A DNA stretch of 64,000 bases from Streptomyces sp. DvalAA-43 (GCF_900091725.1 NZ_FMBW01000066.1:39505-103504), one strand, 5' to 3'. Counted from the first letter of the stretch, positions 1 through 8,446 are shown. Notes: a model not told the origin generated them from the letters alone. Numbers and translations are program-made.

Positions 1-2
1 TC

Positions 3-347
3 CTCATGCACGGCGCACCGGCGAGCGCCGCGGAGGGCTGCCATGACGCGACGGCCATGACCGCGGCCTCGCCCGTGTCCATGACGACGACCGCCGACCA
101 CTCCGCGATGCGGGGCGAGCACGGCCCTGCTCGCGCGGCCGCCGCCGGGTCCGCGACGGACGGCGAGTCATGTGTGTTCACCCATGCCCGTGACCGGGTG
201 CTGCCGCTGCTCATGGCGCTGGGGCTGGTGCTCCTGGCCGTCCGGGAGCTCGCCGGGCACCGCACCGCCGTACGCGGACCGGCCCGGCGAGGACCGCCGT
301 TCGCCGGCAGGGAACTGCTGCTCCAGGTGTGCATCGCGCGGACGTGA
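3..347 (+). CDS. DUF6153-like small membrane protein, 5' end outside the window
   Basis: The frame is already open at the window edge, so the N-terminus is missing. Visible are a Met/His-rich stretch starting MHGAPAS, a hydrophobic segment around VLPLLMALGLVLLAV, and a basic Pro-rich tail that ends in a short hydrophobic patch. In Streptomyces DUF6153 proteins an N-terminal membrane segment runs straight into an 'MHG' stretch and the protein ends in a similar basic tail, which is why I think the first methionine seen here is internal. These genes often sit directly before a DUF305 gene, as here (99 bases apart). The Met/His richness and this pairing suggest metal handling, but no function is established. 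Confidence 0.6.
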   Translation, partial: LMHGAPASAAEGCHDATAMTAASPVSMTTTADHSAMRGEHGPARAAAAGSATDGESCVFTHARDRVLPLLMALGLVLLAVRELAGHRTAVRGPARRGPPFAGRELLLQVCIART

Positions 348-446
348 CAGGAATCCGCCGGTCCACGGCCTTTCGGGGACGGACCGGCCGGACGGCCCTG
401 CCCTTTCGCGCGCCACGGATGTGGCGCATCCACCTGGAGAGAACCT

Positions 447-1124
447 GTGATGTCCGTTTCCCTGCCCTCCACTGCCCGCCGCCGCTCGCTCGCGGTCGCT
501 GGTACCGTCGCCGCCCTCGCCCTGGCACTGACGGCCTGCGGATCCTCCGACGGCTCGAAGTCCGGCGATTCGTCCAAGCCCGGCATGGACCACGGCGCGG
601 GCAGCGCCTCCGCACCGGCCACTCCCGGGGGCACGTTCAACGACGCGGACGTGGAGTTCGCGCAGCAGATGATCCCGCACCACCAGCAGGCCATCGAGAT
701 GGCGAAGCTGGCCGACGGCCGCGCCGCCGACCCCGGGATCAAGAAGCTGGCCACCGCGATCGAGAAGGCCCAGGACCCCGAGATCAGCACGATGAGGAGC
801 TGGCTGACCTCGTGGGGCAAGCCGCTGCCCGCCGCCTCGTCCTCGATGGGTGACATGCCCGGCATGGACCACGGATCGGACGGTTCGGGAATGCCCGGAA
901 TGATGTCCGACAAGGACATGAGCGACCTGGAAGCGGCCAAGGGCGAGGACTTCGACAAGAAGTTCGCCCAGCTCATGATCGGCCACCACCAGGGCGCGGT
1001 CACCATGGCCGAGGACGAGCGGAAGAACGGTGACCACGCCGACGCGAAGAAGCTCGCCGACGCTGTCGTCACCGCCCAGACCGCCGAGATCGAGCAGATG
1101 AACAAGATCCTCGACAGGCTCTGA
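447..1124 (+). CDS. DUF305 family lipoprotein
   Basis: Exported lipoprotein of about 225 residues. The N-terminus has an RRR patch, a hydrophobic stretch and the lipobox LTAC, with the acylated Cys near residue 31. Two ferritin-like repeats follow, each with a His-His core: FAQQMIPHHQQAIEMA and QLMIGHHQGAVTMAEDE, joined by a Met/Gly/Asp-rich linker containing MPGMDHG. This is the DUF305 arrangement; family members are often tied to copper or other metals, but the role here is inferred. GTG 447 and the adjacent ATG 450 are both possible starts after GGAGAG at 435-440. It follows the DUF6153-like gene, probably in one operon, and ends at a strong terminator hairpin. Confidence 0.85.
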   Translation: MMSVSLPSTARRRSLAVAGTVAALALALTACGSSDGSKSGDSSKPGMDHGAGSASAPATPGGTFNDADVEFAQQMIPHHQQAIEMAKLADGRAADPGIKKLATAIEKAQDPEISTMRSWLTSWGKPLPAASSSMGDMPGMDHGSDGSGMPGMMSDKDMSDLEAAKGEDFDKKFAQLMIGHHQGAVTMAEDERKNGDHADAKKLADAVVTAQTAEIEQMNKILDRL

Positions 1125-1135
1125 TCCCACCAGGG

Positions 1136-1188
1136 GTGCGGGCCTCCGGCGCATGACGTCCGGTCGACGTCACGGGAGAGGCCCGCAC
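1136..1188. terminator. Hairpin between two converging genes
   Basis: Perfect 11-bp arms GTGCGGGCCTC (1136-1146) and GAGGCCCGCAC (1178-1188), with a second small hairpin (GACGTC/GACGTC) inside the loop. It lies just after the DUF305 stop and before the end of the ABC-F gene read from the other side, so it can serve both transcripts. There is no U-tract, which is common in Streptomyces. Confidence 0.75.
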
Positions 1189-1222
1189 CTCCGGTACGTC
1201 CCGGAGCCCGGCCGCCGAGTGC

Positions 1223-2887
1223 TCAGACGGAGGTGCCCGGTGCCGCGAGCAGCTCGGCCACCTCCTGCGCGGTGGTCTCCCGGAGCTCCTCCGCGACCAG
1301 CAGCCACCGGGTGATGCCGATCGATTCGAGGAACGGCAGATCGTGACTGGCGATCAACAGCGCCCCCTCGTAGGACTCCAGCGCACCGGTCAGCTGCCGC
1401 ACACTGGCGATGTCCAGGTTGTTGGTCGGTTCGTCCATCATCAGCAGCTGCGGGGCCGGAGCGGCGAGCATCGTCGCCGCGAGTGCGGCCCGGAAGCGTT
1501 CCCCGCCCGAGAGCGTGCCCGCCGGCTGTTCCGCGCGCTTCCCCCGGAACAGGAAGCGCGCGAGCTGGGCGCGGATGTGGTTGTCGGTGACCCCGGGAGC
1601 CGTGCGGGCCACGTTCGCCGCGACGCTCAGCTCCTCGTCCAGCACATCGAGCCGCTGCGGAAGGAACCGCACCGGCACAAAGGTCCTGGCCTCGCCGGAC
1701 AGGGGGGCCAGTTCTCCGGTGAGCGTGCGCAGCAGCGTCGTCTTCCCGGCGCCGTTGCGGCCGACGAGCGCGATCCGCTCGGGCCCGTGCACCTGGAGAG
1801 TGCCCTCGCGCAGTCTGCCGAACCGGGGACGTACCCCGTCCAGGCTCAGCACGGCGCGACCGGTGGGCACCGCCGTGTGGGGCAGGCTCACGCGGATCTC
1901 GGCATCGTCGCGGATGGCCTCCGCAGCCTCCTCGCGGCGTTCGCGCGCCTCATCGAGCCGCTCTTCGTGGACGCCGCGCAGCTTGCCCGCCGACTCCTGC
2001 GCGGACCGCTTGCGGCGGCCGGCCAGGATCTTCGGCAGACCGCCCTCGGCCTCGATCCTCCGCCCGTTCCGCTGGCGGCGGGCCAGCTTCACCTGGGTCT
2101 CCTCCAGTTCACGTTTCTGGCGGCGCAGATCCGCCTCGGCGGCCCGCAACGTCCGCCCGGCGGCCTCCTGTTCGGTGGCCACGGCTTCCTGGTACGCGGA
2201 CCAGCCACCGCCGTACCAGTTCACGGACCCGGTGCGCAGTTCGGCGACGCGGTCCACGCGCTCCAGCAGCTCACGGTCATGGCTGACGACGACCAGGATG
2301 CCCGAGCGCCAGGAGTCGACGGCCTCGTAGAGCCTCCTGCGTGCGAACGCGTCGAGATTGTTGGTGGGTTCGTCCAGGAGCAGGATGTCGGGGCGCTCCA
2401 GCAGCAGTGCCGCCAGGCGCAGCAGAACGGTCTCCCCGCCGGACAACTGCCCTACGGTGCGGTCGAGTTCGATGCCGCCGAGGCCGAGCGAGCCCAACGT
2501 CGCCAGGGCCCGTTCCTCGACGTCCCAGTCGTCGCCGATCGTCTCGAAGTGCCTCTCGTCGACATCGCCCGACTCGATGGCACGCAGCGCGTCGCGCCGC
2601 TCGGCGATGCCGAGGGCCCGGTCCACCCGCAGCGTGGTGTCGAGGGTGATGTTCTGCGGCAGGTGGGCGAGGCTGCCGCTGATGGTCACCGACCCCTGGG
2701 AGGGGCGGAGTTGACCGGCGAGCAGCCGCAGCAGTGTGGATTTGCCCGCACCATTGGTCCCGACGAGACCGACACGGCCCCGGCCGATGGTGAGCGAGAG
2801 CCCGTCGAAAACGGTCGTGCCGTCCGGCCGACGGAAGGTCAGCGCCGAGCAGGTGAGGGAGGCGCCGGGGATGGTGGGTGTCGCCAT
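1223..2887 (-). CDS. ABC-F family ATPase (ribosome-associated, two ATPase domains)
   Basis: A 554-residue soluble protein with two ABC ATPase domains and no membrane segments. Domain 1 has Walker A GTNGAGKST (about 43-51), signature LSGGE and Walker B LLLDEPTNNLD. A long charged, helical linker rich in Arg and Glu follows. Domain 2 has GRNGAGKTT, LSGGERFRAAL and LLMMDEPTNNLD. This is the ABC-F plan. These proteins act at the ribosome, either in translation or by displacing antibiotics; which applies here cannot be told from sequence. The start MATPTIPG is chosen because GAGGA precedes it closely; in-frame codons further upstream lack an RBS. A long untranslated-looking stretch lies upstream, as for regulated antibiotic-resistance ABC-F genes. 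Confidence 0.88.
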   Translation of the reverse strand: MATPTIPGASLTCSALTFRRPDGTTVFDGLSLTIGRGRVGLVGTNGAGKSTLLRLLAGQLRPSQGSVTISGSLAHLPQNITLDTTLRVDRALGIAERRDALRAIESGDVDERHFETIGDDWDVEERALATLGSLGLGGIELDRTVGQLSGGETVLLRLAALLLERPDILLLDEPTNNLDAFARRRLYEAVDSWRSGILVVVSHDRELLERVDRVAELRTGSVNWYGGGWSAYQEAVATEQEAAGRTLRAAEADLRRQKRELEETQVKLARRQRNGRRIEAEGGLPKILAGRRKRSAQESAGKLRGVHEERLDEARERREEAAEAIRDDAEIRVSLPHTAVPTGRAVLSLDGVRPRFGRLREGTLQVHGPERIALVGRNGAGKTTLLRTLTGELAPLSGEARTFVPVRFLPQRLDVLDEELSVAANVARTAPGVTDNHIRAQLARFLFRGKRAEQPAGTLSGGERFRAALAATMLAAPAPQLLMMDEPTNNLDIASVRQLTGALESYEGALLIASHDLPFLESIGITRWLLVAEELRETTAQEVAELLAAPGTSV

Positions 2888-3519
2888 GGTGTTCCTCGCA
2901 GTCGCAAACGCAATGAATGGGGGATTCGTATGCGAGCACCACGCGGCGACCGGGCAGCGGAGGGAGGTGTGGCGGTCCTGATCGATCAAGGGACGGCTCA
3001 TGCACCGAGGTCGCATCCACGCGGGGTCACGGGCAGCGCGGAGCGCTGCTACGGCGTGACGGGCGTACGGGCTGAGCCGTACGGCGCGATGTTCGCGGAC
3101 CTCAGATGCGCAACGTCCACCTCTATCGGAGACAACAGGACCTTGAAACCATAACGGCGGGGCGAGGGGATGGCAATCTCTCCCGACGCCGGGCAGGGGG
3201 TCGGGCATCGGCGGCCCGCACGGCGGGATGCGCGTCCCATATATGCGATTCAAGCTGGTTGCCCTTTTATTCGGCTAAGCATAATTTGCGTGATTACGCG
3301 TCTTTTGTTGTGGTGCGAAATGCGCCTTTTGCGGTTCTGTGGCGCGAGTCACCTTCGAGCCTCCCGGTTTCGCCCGTGTGCTTCGGTGCCCTTTCCGTGC
3401 AAGGGGAGGGAATGGCTCGATGTGAGTTGGGTTACCGCGATTGCCTCGACTCGATCTTGTAAGTGAATTGCATTCGGAAATTAGGGGCTTGTTCCTTTCG
3501 GCCCTTCTCGCCTACGGTC
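2888..3519. other. Intergenic region holding two diverging promoters
   Basis: About 630 bases with no convincing gene lie between the ABC-F start and the riboswitch. The part at 3235-3330 is strikingly A+T-rich for this genome, which marks it as the likely promoter area. One rightward candidate is TTGCCC (3259-3264) and CATAAT (3280-3285), only 15 bases apart. This would give a transcript with a long leader reaching the riboswitch. I could not choose a leftward promoter for the ABC-F gene. Short open frames on both strands here have no RBS or recognisable content. Confidence 0.4.
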
Positions 3520-3712
3520 ACCGTCAATCCGGACGGAACGCCGAATCCTGCCGCCGCCCGGCCATCCCACCCACTCGTGTACGGCAGGAGCGGGGAACCC
3601 AGGTAAGCCGCCGATCCGGTGTCCGGAACGGCTCGGGGTGAAGTCGCATTCCGTGTGCGGCCGGGCAGCTCCAGCCCGAACCCGACAGCTCACCTCGCAG
3701 GCGACGGAGAGG
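3520..3712 (+). promoter_or_regulatory. c-di-AMP (ydaO/yuaA-type) riboswitch
   Basis: The blocks conserved in ydaO riboswitches occur in order: CGCCGAATCCTGCC (3539-3552), GGGGAACCCAGGTAAG (3592-3607), CTCGGGGTGAAG (3632-3643), CCCGAACCCGACAGCT (3675-3690), CACCTCGCAGGCG (3691-3703) and a closing GGAGAGGA (3706-3713) that doubles as the ribosome site of the next gene. CGCC and GGCG at the two ends can form the closing stem. In Streptomyces this riboswitch class precedes cell-wall hydrolase genes (rpfA and the SLT-domain swl genes), which fits the gene that follows. The family's ligand is c-di-AMP. The exact 5' limit is approximate. Confidence 0.92.
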
Positions 3713-3720
3713 AATCCACC

Positions 3721-4209
3721 ATGCCCGCAACAACGGGTACGTACCGTCGTCGCACGTCCTCCTCGCTGACCCGGCGCCTCGTCGCCGTGGGCACGGGGGC
3801 GGCCGCCCTCATGCTTCCGCTGATCGGGGCCCACGCGGCCTCGGCGGCGTCGACGCAGACCGTCGCCGCCGCACCGTCCGCCGCGTACACGAACGATCTG
3901 GACGGCTGGATCAAGAAGTCGCTGGCCGTCATGGCCGAGCACGGCATCCCCGGGAGCTACGACGGCATCCACCGGAACGTCATGCGCGAGTCCTCCGGCA
4001 ACCCCCTCGCCATCAACAACTGGGACTCCAACGCCGCCGCCGGCACGCCGTCCAAGGGTCTCCTCCAGATCATCGACCCCACCTTCCGGGCCTACCACGT
4101 GCCCGGTACGGCGATGGACAGCTACGACCCCGTCGCCAACATCACGGCAGCCTGCAACTACGCGGCCGACAAGTACGGCTCCATCGACAACGTCAACTCC
4201 GCCTACTGA
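3721..4209 (+). CDS. Secreted lytic transglycosylase (SLT domain), riboswitch-controlled
   Basis: A 162-residue secreted protein. A basic N-terminus (RRRTSSSLTRRL) leads into a hydrophobic signal sequence ending around AHAASAA. The rest is a compact SLT domain: the catalytic Glu lies in MRESSGNPLAINNWDSNA, followed by SKGLLQIIDPTF and a C-terminal CNYAADKYGS that matches the end of the lysozyme-like fold. Such enzymes cut the glycan strands of peptidoglycan; in Streptomyces they act in germination and sporulation. ATG 3721 follows GGAGAGGA at 3706-3713. The c-di-AMP riboswitch directly upstream implies that expression responds to c-di-AMP. It resembles the Swl proteins; which paralogue it is cannot be said. 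Confidence 0.9.
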   Translation: MPATTGTYRRRTSSSLTRRLVAVGTGAAALMLPLIGAHAASAASTQTVAAAPSAAYTNDLDGWIKKSLAVMAEHGIPGSYDGIHRNVMRESSGNPLAINNWDSNAAAGTPSKGLLQIIDPTFRAYHVPGTAMDSYDPVANITAACNYAADKYGSIDNVNSAY

Positions 4210-4264
4210 CGCCGACTCCGCCCACTGACGTACGGAACGGTCTTCGGGCCGTCGGCCCCCGCGG

Positions 4265-5422
4265 TCAGCCCAGTCGCGGGGGCGTCCAGTCGGCGTGGCG
4301 CAGGATCGTGCGGACGGTGACGCGGGACGGTGCGAGTCGCAGCGCTGCGTCGCGCAGCGCGACGGCCGCCGGACGGGACAGCCGCTGTCCCATCCGGCCG
4401 GCCTGGCGGGCGGCCCGGGCGACCGACTGGCTGCGGGGGCGGCGCTCGGCGTCGTAGCGGCCGAGCGCCGCCTCGACCGTGGGCCCGGTGGAGAGTGCGG
4501 CGGCCAGTGTCACCGCGTCCTCCAGTGCCTGGCAGGCCCCCTGGCCGAGGTTCGGGGTCATGGCATGGGCGGCGTCGCCGAGCAGGGCGACCCGGCCCAC
4601 CGCGTAGGAGGGCAGCGGGACGAGCAGCTCGTTGACGTCGTGGTGCAGGACGGCGTCGGGCCGGGTCGCCGCCAGCAGTGCGGGAATGGGGTCGTGCCAG
4701 CCGCCGAACCGGCGGTGGAGCTCGGCGAGCGGATCCGGATGGCGCACACCGGCAGGCGCGTTGAGCACCGCGTGCCACTCGGCCCTGCCGTCCGCGAAGG
4801 CGATATGGCCGAACTCGGCCCCCGGGCCCCAGGTCAGCTCGAAGTCGGAACCCGGATCGACCGGGGAATCGGTGATGCCGCGCAGCACGGTCGAGCCGCT
4901 GTAGGCCGGACCAGGATGGTCCGGGAAGAGCTGGGAGCGCAGTCGGCTGCCGATCCCGTCGGCGGCCACGACCAGATCCGCGTCGAGCCTGGCGTCACCG
5001 GCGGTGACGCGTACCCGCGAGGCATCGGAACGGTCGACGGATGTCACCTCGGCCCCGACGGCCAGGGACTCGGCAGGCAGCGCCTCGCGCAGCAGCCGGT
5101 GCAGTGCGGCCCGGGGGATGCCCATGATCGGGGTTCCCAGCTCGCGCTCCAGCGCGGCTCCGTCCATGCGCGCCAGCAGGCGGCCGTCCGGGGTGCGGGT
5201 GCCGCCGGTGTACTGGGGCCGGGCGGCCGCGCGCACCGCCGCGCCGACGCCGAGGGCGTCCAGCGCGCGCAGGCCGTTCGCATGCAGGGAGATGCCCGCA
5301 CCCGCGTCGTCGAGGGTGCGGGCGCGCTCGACGACCGTCACCTCCCAGCCGACGAGCCGGAGTCCGATCGCGGCGGTCAGCCCGCCGATGCCTCCGCCGA
5401 CCACCACCGCGCTGCCGCCCAT
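4265..5422 (-). CDS. FAD-dependent monooxygenase (aromatic hydroxylase type)
   Basis: A 385-residue flavoprotein of the p-hydroxybenzoate-hydroxylase fold. It has the N-terminal dinucleotide motif VVVGGGIGGLTAAIGLR, a central VVAADGIGSRLR (the 'DG' motif) and the second FAD motif GRVALLGDAAHAMTPNLGQGACQALEDA. These enzymes use NAD(P)H and oxygen to hydroxylate small, often aromatic, substrates; the substrate here is unknown. It diverges from a TetR gene 84 bases away across two copies of a palindrome, so repression by that TetR protein, relieved by a substrate-like ligand, is the simplest reading. ATG 5422 has an AGGAG/GGGGA stretch upstream. Confidence 0.85.
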   Translation of the reverse strand: MGGSAVVVGGGIGGLTAAIGLRLVGWEVTVVERARTLDDAGAGISLHANGLRALDALGVGAAVRAAARPQYTGGTRTPDGRLLARMDGAALERELGTPIMGIPRAALHRLLREALPAESLAVGAEVTSVDRSDASRVRVTAGDARLDADLVVAADGIGSRLRSQLFPDHPGPAYSGSTVLRGITDSPVDPGSDFELTWGPGAEFGHIAFADGRAEWHAVLNAPAGVRHPDPLAELHRRFGGWHDPIPALLAATRPDAVLHHDVNELLVPLPSYAVGRVALLGDAAHAMTPNLGQGACQALEDAVTLAAALSTGPTVEAALGRYDAERRPRSQSVARAARQAGRMGQRLSRPAAVALRDAALRLAPSRVTVRTILRHADWTPPRLG

Positions 5423-5452
5423 GCCGGGTCCCCACTCCTGCCCTGTCTCGAC

Positions 5453-5501
5453 CTTCTACAGCTGTAGAAGGAGCGTACTACGCCCCCTCTACAGGTGTAG
5501 A
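5453..5501. promoter_or_regulatory. Double TetR-type operator between diverging genes
   Basis: Two copies of one palindrome: CTTCTACAGCTGTAGAAG (5453-5470, perfect over 18 bp) and TCTACAGGTGTAGA (5488-5501, perfect arms around GG). Their centres are 33 bp apart, about three helical turns, so two dimers would sit on the same face. The right copy almost touches the RBS of the TetR gene, so autoregulation is expected as well as control of the flavin monooxygenase. Confidence 0.8.
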
Positions 5502-5506
5502 AAGGG

Positions 5507-6073
5507 GTGATGACCACAGATCGACGCAGCGTCCTCGCCGACGCCGCCATCGGCGTGCTGGCCGAGGCGGGGATGCGCGGCCTGACCCACCGCGCCGTGG
5601 ACCGGGCGGCGGACATGCCACCGGGCACCACCTCGGCGTACTTCCGCACCCGTCAGGCCCTGCTCACCGGGCTCGTCCGGCGGCTCGTCGCGCTCGACCA
5701 GGCGGAGTTGCAGGCCGCCGGCGAGCAGGCGGCGACGGTGCGCGACGCGGACGAACTGACGGACGGCCTCGTCGGCTTCGTCGGGCGGCGGCTGAACGGC
5801 GAAGGGCGCCGGAGGTCGCTCGCCCGCTATGCCTGCGCCGTCGAGAGCGTGCGCCACCCGGAGCTGCGCGAGATTCTCGTGCCGCGCGAGAACGCGGCCC
5901 GCGAGGCCGCACGGGCGTTCCTGGACGCACAGGGGGTGGCCGACGCCGAGGGCCGGACGCTGACGTTGCTGGCCTGCGTGGACGGGCTGGTCTTCGACCG
6001 ACTGGTGGGCGGCGGGGAGGTCCCGCGGGACGAGATCGCGGGACTGGTCGCCGCGGCGCTCCGCGACGCGTGA
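5507..6073 (+). CDS. TetR family repressor of the adjacent monooxygenase
   Basis: About 188 residues. The N-terminal helix-turn-helix reads DAAIGVLAEAGMRGLTHRAV, then DMPPGTTSAYFRTRQALLTG, with the usual TetR recognition-helix pattern and the aromatic residue ahead of the linker. The C-terminal ligand domain is not recognisable beyond the fold. GTG 5507 and ATG 5510 are alternative starts after AAAGGGG. Two palindromic sites lie between it and the diverging flavin monooxygenase, making that gene its likely main target. The inducer is unknown. Confidence 0.85.
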   Translation: MMTTDRRSVLADAAIGVLAEAGMRGLTHRAVDRAADMPPGTTSAYFRTRQALLTGLVRRLVALDQAELQAAGEQAATVRDADELTDGLVGFVGRRLNGEGRRRSLARYACAVESVRHPELREILVPRENAAREAARAFLDAQGVADAEGRTLTLLACVDGLVFDRLVGGGEVPRDEIAGLVAAALRDA

Positions 6074-6145
6074 CGCTCAACGCCCGAACCCCCGCGCCCG
6101 ATTGCCGCCCCCGGCGGTCGGCGCCCGGTCGTCAACGCCCGGCCG

Positions 6146-6463
6146 TCACTCCGAGGCGGGCTCCGCCGCCTTCTCCGGGCGGGTACGGGGAAGTACGGGA
6201 ACGGTGGCCGCCTGTCCGGCCCGTACCGCCTGTACCGCCGCGTCGTGCAGGCGGCGGCTGTCCTCCTCCGAACGGCACGGCACAGGACTGCCCGACATGG
6301 TGAACCAGTCGATCGCACCCGTGTACTGCACAGTGACCTGGGCCGTGTCCTCCGCCCAGGTCGTGTGGATGGTCAGGTCCCCGGACAGGACACCGACCTC
6401 CTCCGTGAGCACACCGCCGTGCCCGGAGAACACACCGCAAGTCGTCCATGACGCCCAAGCCAT
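6146..6463 (-). CDS. Small conserved-looking hypothetical protein
   Basis: About 105 residues, no signal peptide or membrane segment. The middle (LTIHTTWAEDTAQVTVQYTGAIDWFTMSG) alternates like a beta-sheet protein, followed by a helical stretch with SEEDSRRLHDAAVQAVRAG and a Pro/Glu/Ala tail. I do not recognise a family with confidence. The start at 6463 gives a sensible N-terminus (MAWASWTT), but GGAG lies only two bases from it, so the start is uncertain. It converges with the TetR gene and diverges from the APC permease. Confidence 0.5.
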   Translation of the reverse strand: MAWASWTTCGVFSGHGGVLTEEVGVLSGDLTIHTTWAEDTAQVTVQYTGAIDWFTMSGSPVPCRSEEDSRRLHDAAVQAVRAGQAATVPVLPRTRPEKAAEPASE

Positions 6464-6835
6464 GACTCCAGGCTGGCACCAACACCGTGGATGCGCGACC
6501 CGCGGGCTCCGCGCACCGGCCGCACCCTCGGGCACCCCACCCGGCCGGGACGCCGCCCGCGCCCTTCCGGATGCTGGAAATGGGGGAAACTTTCCCTCGG
6601 CCAGGGCTGCGGTTCCCGTACCCGCCGATCCCCCGCAGTGCGAGGCGGTGTTAGCGCGCAATCGTCGAATCAGCCCTTCGGAACAACGAATTCCGTAGGT
6701 GAACACCTCTTGACCTGCGGAACACGTCAGGATTGCATGTCGCGCTGGGAGCGACGAAACCACTCACCACGTCCTCGTCTGGAGGCGATACCGCTCCCGT
6801 GCTCGGACACCGCACCTGTTGATCGGAACCGCACG
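6464..6835. other. Intergenic region with a candidate promoter for the permease
   Basis: These 370 bases show no convincing gene. Near the permease there is a short inverted repeat AGGTG-AA-CACCT (6697-6708) directly followed by TTGACC (6710-6715), with TTGCAT 17 bases further on (6733-6738). This could be a sigma-70-type promoter with an operator touching its -35 box, giving an untranslated leader of about 90 bases. The -10 match is weak. Confidence 0.35.
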
Positions 6836-8233
6836 ATGACCGAAACGCTCAGCGCTCCCCAGGCGCTCGCCCCAGCGACCGGCCCCACCCCACAGAAGCT
6901 CAAGCGTTCCATCGGCGTCGTGGGCGGAACACTGCTCACGCTCTCCTGCGTGACGCCCGCCTCCACCCTCTTCGTGGTCGTACCGGACCTGTTCTCCAGC
7001 CTCGGCACGTACACCGCCCTCACCATCGCCATCGGCTCGCTGCTCTGCATCGCGGTCGCGTTCTGCTACTCGGAGCTGGGCACGCTCATCCCGAGCGCGG
7101 GCGGCGAGTACGCCATGGTGTCGACCATGGCGGGGCGGCTCGCCGGATGGCTCGTCTTTGTGCTCTCGCTGCTGGTGGTGATGATCGTGCCTCCGGTCAT
7201 CGCCATGGGCACCGCCGACTACCTCGAACCGCTCGTGCACATCCCGGCTCCCGTCGCGGGCGCCGGCGTCATGGTGCTCGCCACCCTCGCCGGGCTTCTG
7301 GACCTGCGCGCCAACGCGTGGATCACCGGAATCTTCCTGGTCCTCGAAGTGATCGCGGCGGGCGTCGTCGCCGTTCTCGGCTTCGCCCACTCCGAGCGCG
7401 GCGCATCGGCGCTGGTGCACGGATCGGTCGCCTCGTCGGGCGGCACCAGTTCGACCGTCACCGCGATGATGGTGGTCTCCGGTCTCGCGATCGCCCTCTT
7501 CATCACCCAGGGCTTCTCCACGGCCGTCTACCTCTCGGAGGAACTGGAGAACCCGCGGCGCAACGTGGCCCGTACCGTGCTCGCCACCCTCGCCATCTCC
7601 ACGGCGGTCATCCTCGTCCCGGTCATCGCCATCACCCTGGGCGCACCGGACCTGGATGCCCTGACCTCGGGAGACCTGAACACCATGGTCGCCGCCTGGT
7701 CCAACTCGGCCGTCGGCACCTTCGTCAGCCTCTGCGTCGCCCTGGCGATCATCAACGCGGGCATCGTGATGGTCATCCAGAACTCGCGGGTGCTCTTCGC
7801 CTCCGCCCGTGACAAGGCCTGGCCCGCGCCGGTCAACGACGCCCTCTCCCGCCTGGGCCGGTTCGGGTCCCCGTGGGTCGCGACCCTGCTCGTCGGCGTC
7901 CCCGGCGCGGCGCTCTGCTTCGTCAACCTCGATACCCTGTACGGCGTCACCGGCGTGTCCGTCACCGCCATGTACCTGCTGGTCGCCGTCGCGGCCCTGC
8001 TCTGCCGCCGCGGCGCGCACCGCGAGGCCCCGGCCTGGCGCATGCCGCTCTGGCCCGCGATCCCCGTGCTGCTGATCGCCGTACTGGCGTACATCCTCAC
8101 CCAGCAGGAGACCGAGTACCTGCTGTGGACCGGCGGGATCACCGCGGTCGCCACGCTCTACTGGGCGCTCTACCTGCGGCCCCGCCGGGAGACCCGCTGG
8201 CTGGTCAGCATCCCGGAGGACGTACAGCCCTGA
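6836..8233 (+). CDS. APC-superfamily amino acid/polyamine permease
   Basis: A 465-residue integral membrane protein with about 12 hydrophobic segments. The first segment carries the small-residue-rich VVGGTLLTLSCVTPASTLFV typical of APC transporters, followed by the conserved ELGTLIPSAGGEYAMV loop after segment 2. Later comes an intracellular ELENPRRNVARTVLATL, matching the 'EE...NP.R..P.A' motif of the family. It probably imports or exchanges amino acids or amines; the substrate cannot be read. ATG 6836 is preceded only by a weak GGAA. It ends at a perfect 15-bp hairpin. Confidence 0.82.
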   Translation: MTETLSAPQALAPATGPTPQKLKRSIGVVGGTLLTLSCVTPASTLFVVVPDLFSSLGTYTALTIAIGSLLCIAVAFCYSELGTLIPSAGGEYAMVSTMAGRLAGWLVFVLSLLVVMIVPPVIAMGTADYLEPLVHIPAPVAGAGVMVLATLAGLLDLRANAWITGIFLVLEVIAAGVVAVLGFAHSERGASALVHGSVASSGGTSSTVTAMMVVSGLAIALFITQGFSTAVYLSEELENPRRNVARTVLATLAISTAVILVPVIAITLGAPDLDALTSGDLNTMVAAWSNSAVGTFVSLCVALAIINAGIVMVIQNSRVLFASARDKAWPAPVNDALSRLGRFGSPWVATLLVGVPGAALCFVNLDTLYGVTGVSVTAMYLLVAVAALLCRRGAHREAPAWRMPLWPAIPVLLIAVLAYILTQQETEYLLWTGGITAVATLYWALYLRPRRETRWLVSIPEDVQP

Positions 8234-8258
8234 CCCCGGACGCGTTCCGCACGGTGTC

Positions 8259-8293
8259 CGGCCCGTCGGTGGAGAGCGTCCACCGACGGGCCG
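8259..8293 (+). terminator. Terminator hairpin after the APC permease
   Basis: Perfect 15-bp arms CGGCCCGTCGGTGGA (8259-8273) and TCCACCGACGGGCCG (8279-8293) around a 5-base loop, 25 bases after the permease stop. It separates the permease from the NAD kinase. Confidence 0.8.
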
Positions 8294-8446
8294 TGCCCGT
8301 TCCGTCCGCCGTGCGCCCCACCGGCCACCCGGGCCCCTTCCCGGACCCGATCGCCTGACCGGGCGCCGTGTCGGGCCCGGCGGCAGGCGGACACCGCCCT
8401 GATTCCCGCACAGTGGGACAAGGGCGTCGTCGGAGCACGGGGAGTC

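Noticed and set aside
3049..3240. Small minus-strand frame before the ABC-F gene as a possible leader peptide
   Set aside because: No ribosome site, poor codon pattern and no terminator structure after it; not enough to call a leader.
4210..4264. Terminator between the transglycosylase and the flavin monooxygenase
   Set aside because: Only a 4-bp stem around ACGG/CCGT could be found, too weak to report.
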